12,579 nt of DNA from Bacillota bacterium (GTDB lineage: Bacteria > Bacillota > Clostridia > Oscillospirales > Oscillospiraceae). Of the stretch, positions 8,360 to 12,579 are shown piece after piece. Location of the stretch: contig JAKOSQ010000293.1 of assembly GCA_029777215.1 (NCBI GenBank), forward strand, positions 1 to 12,579. Reading direction: 5' to 3'. The first letter of the stretch is position 1, and the number at the start of each line of letters is the position of its first letter. Position numbers and translations under genes: made by a program. Under the pieces are notes generated by a model. It was not told the DNA's origin. It worked only from the letters and a program-made list of their open reading frames with translations, and searched no databases.

Positions 8360-8388
8360 GGCGGGAGAGCGTTTTCCGCTCTTCCGCC
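8360..8388 (+). promoter_or_regulatory. 12-bp hairpin in the lon leader
   Basis: GGCGGGAGAGCG (8360-8371) pairs with CGCTCTTCCGCC (8377-8388) over 12 bp with one G-U pair and a TTTTC loop. It ends 17 nt before the lon Shine-Dalgarno (8406-8413). Only three T residues follow, so it is not a classical terminator. It may control lon mRNA stability or translation; that is inference. Confidence 0.6.
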
Positions 8389-8420
8389 TTTCATCAAACA
8401 CCTCAAAAGGAGGAAAGCAC

Positions 8421-10853
8421 ATGAACGAAATTACTCTTCCGATCGAGACGAGCTATCCGCTGCTGCCGATGCGCGGGCTGTCCGTCTTTCCCGGAATGCT
8501 CATAAACTTTGACGTCATCCGCGAGCGCTCCGTCGCCGCGCTCGACTCGGCCCTCGCCGGCGACCGCACCGTGTTCGTCGTCGCGCAGCGCGACATTTCG
8601 CAGGAAATTCCCGCCGAGCGCGATCTCTACGAGATCGGCACGCTTTGCCGCGTCAAACAGCTGCTCCGCATCCCGGGGACAGATGGCGCGCGTGTACTCG
8701 TCGAAGGCCAGCAGCGCGCAAGGATGCTGCGCTTTGACTCCCAGAAAGACTACGACGTCGCCGCCGTTCTGCCGGTCGAGAGCGAAACGAAATTTTCCTC
8801 CGCGCGCGCGGAAGCCCTCATCCGGCAGTGCACGTCCCTGTTTGACGAATACGTTCACCTCTTCGGCGCGCTGCCGCCCGAACTGCTGGCGAAGGTCGCG
8901 GACGCGGACGATCCCGGCTACGTCTCCGATTTTATCGCCCAGAACATCTACATGAAGCCCGAGAAAAAGCAGGCCCTGCTCGAAGAACTCAAACCCCTCG
9001 CGCGCATCAGTCTGCTCAACCGCTTCCTCGCGCGCGAGATCGCCGTCATGTCCATCGAACAGGACCTCAACGAGCGCACGCACGAGCAGATGAACAAGTC
9101 GCAGAAGGAGTTTTTCCTCCGCGAGCAGCTGAAGGTCATCCAGGGCGAGCTCGGCGAATACGACGACGGCTTTGAGGAATTCCAGGACTACCGCAAGAAG
9201 CTCGAGGCGCTGCATCTCGCGCCCGACATCCGTGAAAAGCTCATGAAGGAGCTCTCGCGCATGATGAAGCAGCCCGTGGGCTCCTCGGAGAGCGCGCTGC
9301 AGCACGCCTATCTCGACACCTGCCTCGAGCTGCCGTGGAACAAAAAGACGAAGGAGTGCGCCGATATCAAGCGCGCCCGCAAAATGCTCGACGAGGACCA
9401 TTTCGGTCTCGAGAAGGTCAAGGACCGCATCATCGAATATCTCGCCGTCAAGCAGCTCGCGCCGGAGCTCAAGGGCACGGTGCTCTGCCTCGTCGGCCCT
9501 CCGGGCACCGGCAAAACGAGCATCGCCATGTCGATCGCCCGCGCGACCAACCGCAAGCTCACGCGCATCTCCCTCGGCGGCATCCACGACGAGGCGGAGA
9601 TTCGCGGCCACCGCAAGACCTACGTCGGCGCGATGCCCGGGCGCATCGTCGCCGGTCTCATCCAGGCCGGCAGCTCGAACCCGCTCATGCTCCTCGACGA
9701 GGTCGACAAGCTCGCGAGCGACTACCGCGGCGACCCATCCGCAGCGCTTTTGGAGGCGCTCGATATCGAGCAGAACCACGCCTTCCGCGACCATTACCTT
9801 GAGATTCCCTACGATCTGAGCGACACCATGTTCATTACCACCGCGAACACGACGGACACCATTCCGCGCGCTCTTCTCGACCGCATGGAGATCATCGAGC
9901 TTGCGAGCTATACGGACGAAGAAAAGCTCATGATCGCAAAGCAGCATCTGCTGCCGAAGCAGCGCAAAAAGCACGGCCTCTCGGCCGCCCAGCTCGCGAT
10001 GAGCGACGACGCGCTGCGCGAGCTCATCGCCTCCTACACGCGCGAATCCGGCGTCCGCAGTCTCGAGCGCGAGATCGGCTCCGTCTGCCGCAAGGCGGCC
10101 AAACGCATCGCGGACGGCGAGGCCAAGTCCGTCCGCCTCAAGGCGGGTACGCTCGAAGCTCTGCTCGGTCCGGCGAAGTTTCACCCCGAGGTGCTCGAAA
10201 AGGCGGACGAGATCGGCCTTGTGCGCGGCCTCGCTTGGACCGGCGTCGGCGGCGCGGTGTTGGACGTTGAAGCCGTCGTGCTCGACGGCGACGGCAAGCT
10301 CGAGCTCACCGGCAACCTCGGCGACGTCATGAAGGAATCGGCGCACGCCGCCGTCTCCTATATCCGCTCCCGGGCGGACGTTCTCGGCATCCCGCACGAC
10401 TTTTACCGGACGAAGGACATCCACATCCACTTCCCGGAGGGCGCGACGCCGAAGGACGGTCCCTCGGCGGGCGTGGCGATCTGCGTGTGCGTCATTTCGG
10501 CGCTGACCGGCATCCCCGTGCGGCGCGACGTCGCGATGACGGGCGAGATCTCCCTGCGCGGCAGGGTCATGCCCATCGGCGGCCTGCGCGAAAAGACCAT
10601 GGCCGCGATGCGCACGGGCATCAAGACCGTCATTATCCCGAAGGACAACGAAAAGGACCTCGAGGAGATCGACCCGCGCGTGCGCGCGGCGCTCACCTTT
10701 GTGACCGTCGACCACGTCGACAGCGTCCTGGAAACGGCGCTCGGAAAAAAGCTCGAGCCGAAGGCCGCGGAACCGGAGAACCCCCGCGCGGAGCTCCTTG
10801 TTCCTGTCCTCGAGCCGGGCAAAACCGTGAGCTCCACGAATATCAAGCAGTAA
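8421..10853 (+). CDS. lon: ATP-dependent Lon protease (LonA type)
   Basis: Lon is a cytosolic homohexameric AAA+ serine protease that removes damaged and regulatory proteins. ATG 8421 is chosen because AAAGGAGG (8406-8413) lies 7 nt upstream; the frame is open further upstream but without a ribosome-binding site. The 810 residues carry the N-terminal substrate-binding domain starting at PLLPMRGLSVFPGM, a helical linker, and the AAA+ module with Walker A GPPGTGKT (359-366) and Walker B LMLLDEVD (D426, E427). The C-terminal protease domain has catalytic Ser682 in PKDGPSAG and Lys725 in GGLREKT, 43 residues apart as in the family. There is no membrane segment, so it is LonA rather than LonB. The last 35 or so residues form a variable Pro/Glu-rich tail. 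engB follows after 9 bp. No promoter is evident between the upstream terminator and this gene. Confidence 0.98.
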   Translation: MNEITLPIETSYPLLPMRGLSVFPGMLINFDVIRERSVAALDSALAGDRTVFVVAQRDISQEIPAERDLYEIGTLCRVKQLLRIPGTDGARVLVEGQQRARMLRFDSQKDYDVAAVLPVESETKFSSARAEALIRQCTSLFDEYVHLFGALPPELLAKVADADDPGYVSDFIAQNIYMKPEKKQALLEELKPLARISLLNRFLAREIAVMSIEQDLNERTHEQMNKSQKEFFLREQLKVIQGELGEYDDGFEEFQDYRKKLEALHLAPDIREKLMKELSRMMKQPVGSSESALQHAYLDTCLELPWNKKTKECADIKRARKMLDEDHFGLEKVKDRIIEYLAVKQLAPELKGTVLCLVGPPGTGKTSIAMSIARATNRKLTRISLGGIHDEAEIRGHRKTYVGAMPGRIVAGLIQAGSSNPLMLLDEVDKLASDYRGDPSAALLEALDIEQNHAFRDHYLEIPYDLSDTMFITTANTTDTIPRALLDRMEIIELASYTDEEKLMIAKQHLLPKQRKKHGLSAAQLAMSDDALRELIASYTRESGVRSLEREIGSVCRKAAKRIADGEAKSVRLKAGTLEALLGPAKFHPEVLEKADEIGLVRGLAWTGVGGAVLDVEAVVLDGDGKLELTGNLGDVMKESAHAAVSYIRSRADVLGIPHDFYRTKDIHIHFPEGATPKDGPSAGVAICVCVISALTGIPVRRDVAMTGEISLRGRVMPIGGLREKTMAAMRTGIKTVIIPKDNEKDLEEIDPRVRAALTFVTVDHVDSVLETALGKKLEPKAAEPENPRAELLVPVLEPGKTVSSTNIKQ

Positions 10854-10862
10854 GGAAACGCC

Positions 10863-11447
10863 ATGAACGTAAATAACGTCGAATTCATCAAATCCGCCGC
10901 GAACCCGAAAGACTTTATCCCGGCAGCTCTGCCGACCATTGTCTTCTCCGGCAAGTCCAACGTCGGTAAGTCCTCGGTCATCAACCGCCTTTTAAACCAC
11001 AAAAACATGGCCCGCGTCGGCGGCCAGCCGGGCAAGACCATCCACGTCAACTATTTTCTTATCGACAAAAAGGCCTACTTCGTCGACCTGCCAGGCTACG
11101 GCTACGCGAAGGTCTCCAAGGAGGAGCGCGACCGCTGGGGCCGCCTCATGGAGGCGTTTTTCGCGGCCGAGGGCCTTGTCACGCTCGGCGTCATGATCGT
11201 TGACGCCCGCCACAAGCCGACGGCGGACGACTGCACCATGGCGAGCTGGTTTTTGGAGACCGGCTGTCCGATGGTCGTGATCGCCAACAAGAGCGACAAG
11301 CTCAAAAAAAGCGAGATCGAACCGAACCTCGCGCTCATCCGCGAGACACTCGGTCTGCCGGACGAGGTCCGCGTCATCCTCTTTTCCGCCGAAAAGGGGA
11401 CCGGTGCGGGCGAGCTCATGGGCGAGATTTCGCGTTTTGTCAAATAA
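10863..11447 (+). CDS. engB: Ribosome biogenesis GTP-binding protein EngB/YsxC
   Basis: EngB (YsxC in Bacillus, YihA in E. coli) is an essential cytosolic GTPase needed for late assembly of the 50S ribosomal subunit. The 194-residue product is normal in length and shows G1 GKSNVGKSS (30-38), the G2 region QPGKT (55-59), G3 DLPGYGYA (75-82), G4 NKSD (142-145) and a G5-like SAEKG (175-179). The lon-engB order matches lonA-ysxC in Bacillus subtilis. The gap to lon is 9 bp, and the Shine-Dalgarno AAGGA overlaps the lon stop codon, so the two are probably cotranscribed and translationally linked. Confidence 0.97.
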   Translation: MNVNNVEFIKSAANPKDFIPAALPTIVFSGKSNVGKSSVINRLLNHKNMARVGGQPGKTIHVNYFLIDKKAYFVDLPGYGYAKVSKEERDRWGRLMEAFFAAEGLVTLGVMIVDARHKPTADDCTMASWFLETGCPMVVIANKSDKLKKSEIEPNLALIRETLGLPDEVRVILFSAEKGTGAGELMGEISRFVK

Positions 11448-11451
11448 GAAA

Positions 11452-11500
11452 CGGGGCGGAACTGTCCACTTGCTGCACAAGTGTGAATACTTCCGCCCCG
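11452..11500 (+). terminator. Large nested hairpin after engB, probable terminator
   Basis: CGGGGCGGAA (11452-11461) pairs perfectly with TTCCGCCCCG (11491-11500) over 10 bp. Inside the loop, CACTTG (11467-11472) pairs with CAAGTG (11478-11483). No T run follows at once; the nearest is ATTTT, starting 8 nt downstream. It is placed to end the lon-engB transcript, but termination efficiency is uncertain, and it could instead be a protein-binding or processing site. Confidence 0.5.
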
Positions 11501-11503
11501 CAC

Positions 11504-11532
11504 TTGTATTTTCGCCGCGAAATTGGTATAAT
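11504..11532 (+). promoter_or_regulatory. Extended -10 promoter for the M50 protease and scpA
   Basis: TTGTAT (11504-11509), a 17-bp spacer and TATAAT (11527-11532) form a strong sigma-A promoter. TGG directly before the -10 makes it an extended -10 type. Transcription should start near 11539. The -35 overlaps a CACTTGT motif (11501-11507) that repeats, in both orientations, the dyad just upstream. Confidence 0.85.
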
Positions 11533-11567
11533 CATCAATAAGCTTTCTGAAAACTGGCAATCCTATC

Positions 11568-11583
11568 GGAGGTGTCTTCCATC
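11568..11583 (+). promoter_or_regulatory. Shine-Dalgarno positioned for a non-standard ATC start
   Basis: GGAGG (11568-11572) is the only strong ribosome-binding site before the M50 gene. The in-frame GTG at 11572 starts on its last G, so this site cannot serve it. At the normal distance (8 nt) the in-frame codon is ATC (11581-11583). The first in-frame ATG (11635) has no Shine-Dalgarno. Confidence 0.5.
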
Positions 11584-12258
11584 AACACATTTCAGACTTT
11601 CTGGTCCGGCCTCAACTGGTCCGTCCTCACAAACATGCTCATGACCGTCATCCCGGCGCTCATCTGCATCACCTTCCACGAGGTGAGCCACGGCTTCGTC
11701 GCCTACAAGCTTGGCGACACCACCGCGAAGGACGCCGGACGCCTGACCCTCAACCCCATCAAGCACATCGACATTTTCGGCCTTCTCATGATGGTCGTTT
11801 TTAAATTCGGCTGGGCAAAGCCCGTGCCGGTCAATATGAACAACTTCAAAAACCCCAAGGGCGGCATGGCGATCACGGCGCTCGCGGGCCCCGTCTCGAA
11901 TGTCCTGCTCGCGGCGGTCATCCTGCTCGTGTACGGTTTCCTCTACACGCCCCTCGCCGGGGCGGGCAGCTTCGGCGCCGTCGTCGCGCAGATGCTGCTG
12001 ACGACCGCCTATCTCTCCTGCGCGCTCGCGGTCTTCAACCTCATCCCTATTTCGCCGCTCGACGGCTCGAAGGTCCTTTTCTCGTTTCTGCCCGAAAAGG
12101 CCTACTACACCCTCATGCGCTACGAATTCATCGGCATGTTCGTCCTGCTCGCAATCGTCTGGAGCGGCGCGTTCTCCAATTTCCTCGTCAACTGGACGGA
12201 CAGCTTTTACAACTGGCTCGGCGGCATCGCCGACTGGGCCTATTTGCTGACGGTATAA
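11572..12258 (+). CDS. Site-2 protease-like M50 membrane metalloprotease
   Basis: This is a polytopic zinc protease of peptidase family M50, which cleaves or processes proteins within the membrane; its substrate here is unknown. The coordinates use the GTG at 11572 (228 residues), but ribosome-binding-site placement favours ATC 11581 (225 residues). Numbered from ATC, the zinc site is HEVSH (33-37) in the first hydrophobic segment, followed by GRLTLNPIKHID (53-64). Next come ALAGPVSN (100-107), opening a further membrane segment, and the third zinc ligand in NLIPISPLDG (153-162, Asp161). About four to five hydrophobic segments are visible, and there is no PDZ domain, so it is the minimal short form common in Clostridia rather than RseP/RasP. 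It has its own extended -10 promoter, and scpA follows after 2 bp, so the two are cotranscribed. Confidence 0.93.
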   Translation: MSSINTFQTFWSGLNWSVLTNMLMTVIPALICITFHEVSHGFVAYKLGDTTAKDAGRLTLNPIKHIDIFGLLMMVVFKFGWAKPVPVNMNNFKNPKGGMAITALAGPVSNVLLAAVILLVYGFLYTPLAGAGSFGAVVAQMLLTTAYLSCALAVFNLIPISPLDGSKVLFSFLPEKAYYTLMRYEFIGMFVLLAIVWSGAFSNFLVNWTDSFYNWLGGIADWAYLLTV

Positions 12259-12260
12259 CA

Positions 12261-12579
12261 ATGGAAAATCCCACCTTTCATCTGGAGGGGCTCATCCGCG
12301 ACAAGGACGAGACGGAGGACTTCACAGGTCCCCTGAGTCTCATTTTGATGCTGCTCTCCAAAAACAAAATCGAAATACGCGATCTGCGCATTGCGGACAT
12401 CCTCGACCAGTACCTCGACTACATCGCGAAGATGCAGGAGATGGACCTCGACGTCGCGAGCGAATTTGTGCAGATGGCGTCCTATCTCGTCTACCTCAAA
12501 ACGCGCACGCTGCTCGCGGGCGAGGAGGAGGTCGACGAGCTGCAGGAGCTCATGTCGTCCCTCGAAAAGCTCCGCTGTC
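12261..12579 (+). CDS. scpA: Segregation and condensation protein A (5' part only)
   Basis: ScpA is the kleisin that bridges SMC heads and binds ScpB in the bacterial condensin that organises and segregates chromosomes. The first 106 codons are present and the gene continues past the window edge. The N-terminal kleisin pattern is clear: FTGPLSLILMLLSKNKIEI (residues 21-39), then ADILDQYLDY, and a second helix FVQMASYLVYLKTRTLL (69-85). FTGPLSLIL stands where FEGPLDLLL is usual, a mild deviation. It begins 2 bp after the M50 stop without a good Shine-Dalgarno, which suggests translational coupling. scpB would be expected further downstream. Confidence 0.93.
   Translation, partial: MENPTFHLEGLIRDKDETEDFTGPLSLILMLLSKNKIEIRDLRIADILDQYLDYIAKMQEMDLDVASEFVQMASYLVYLKTRTLLAGEEEVDELQELMSSLEKLRC

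Noticed and set aside
8349..8420. Earlier in-frame start for lon at 8349
   Set aside because: It lies at the end of the terminator and would translate through the hairpin; AAAGGAGG at 8406-8413 clearly serves ATG 8421.
8403..10715. 770-codon open frame on the minus strand opposite lon
   Set aside because: It is a by-product of GC-rich codon use in lon: Arg/Asp/Val/Ala-rich translation, no recognisable domain, and lon itself is fully supported by motifs.

Overview
The window (about 12.6 kb, GC-rich) is a chromosomal segment that looks like a high-GC member of the Clostridia, probably Oscillospiraceae or a relative. This rests on the gene order tig-clpP-clpX-lon-engB, a clostridial-type feoA/feoB pair, strong Shine-Dalgarno sites, sigma-A type promoters, and an M50 protease directly followed by scpA. 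The assignment is inference from gene content and style; no 16S rRNA or other decisive marker is present. Coding density is high, and all but the feo genes lie on the + strand.

Layout. Positions 1-2141 (minus strand) hold feoA and the first 618 codons of feoB, which runs off the left edge; together they form a ferrous-iron import operon. A 166-bp divergent intergenic region separates feoA from an unrecognised gene for a three-segment membrane protein with a large C-terminal domain (2308-3942). A Mn/Fe-type metallophosphoesterase (3983-4672) follows in the same direction. A clear promoter at 4703-4731 starts the protein quality-control block: trigger factor (tig), the ClpP peptidase, the ClpX unfoldase, the Lon protease, and the ribosome-assembly GTPase EngB/YsxC. 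Between clpX and lon lie three consecutive hairpins, one of them a convincing intrinsic terminator, with no obvious lon promoter after it. Downstream of engB is a large hairpin, then an extended -10 promoter driving a site-2-protease-like M50 membrane metalloprotease, followed 2 bp later by the 5' part of scpA (chromosome segregation), which runs off the right edge.

How the genes work together. Trigger factor receives nascent chains at the ribosome exit tunnel. ClpXP and Lon degrade misfolded and regulatory proteins. EngB helps assemble the 50S subunit. This is a conserved protein-biogenesis neighbourhood. The feo operon and the unknown membrane protein are separate transcription units.

No CRISPR array, mobile element, phage gene, tRNA or rRNA was seen. 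I did not find a convincing undescribed multi-gene system. The points most worth a second look are the M50 gene, whose Shine-Dalgarno is placed for an ATC start; the hairpin-rich clpX-lon leader; the repeated CACTTG/CAAGTG motif around the M50 promoter; and the unrecognised membrane protein.
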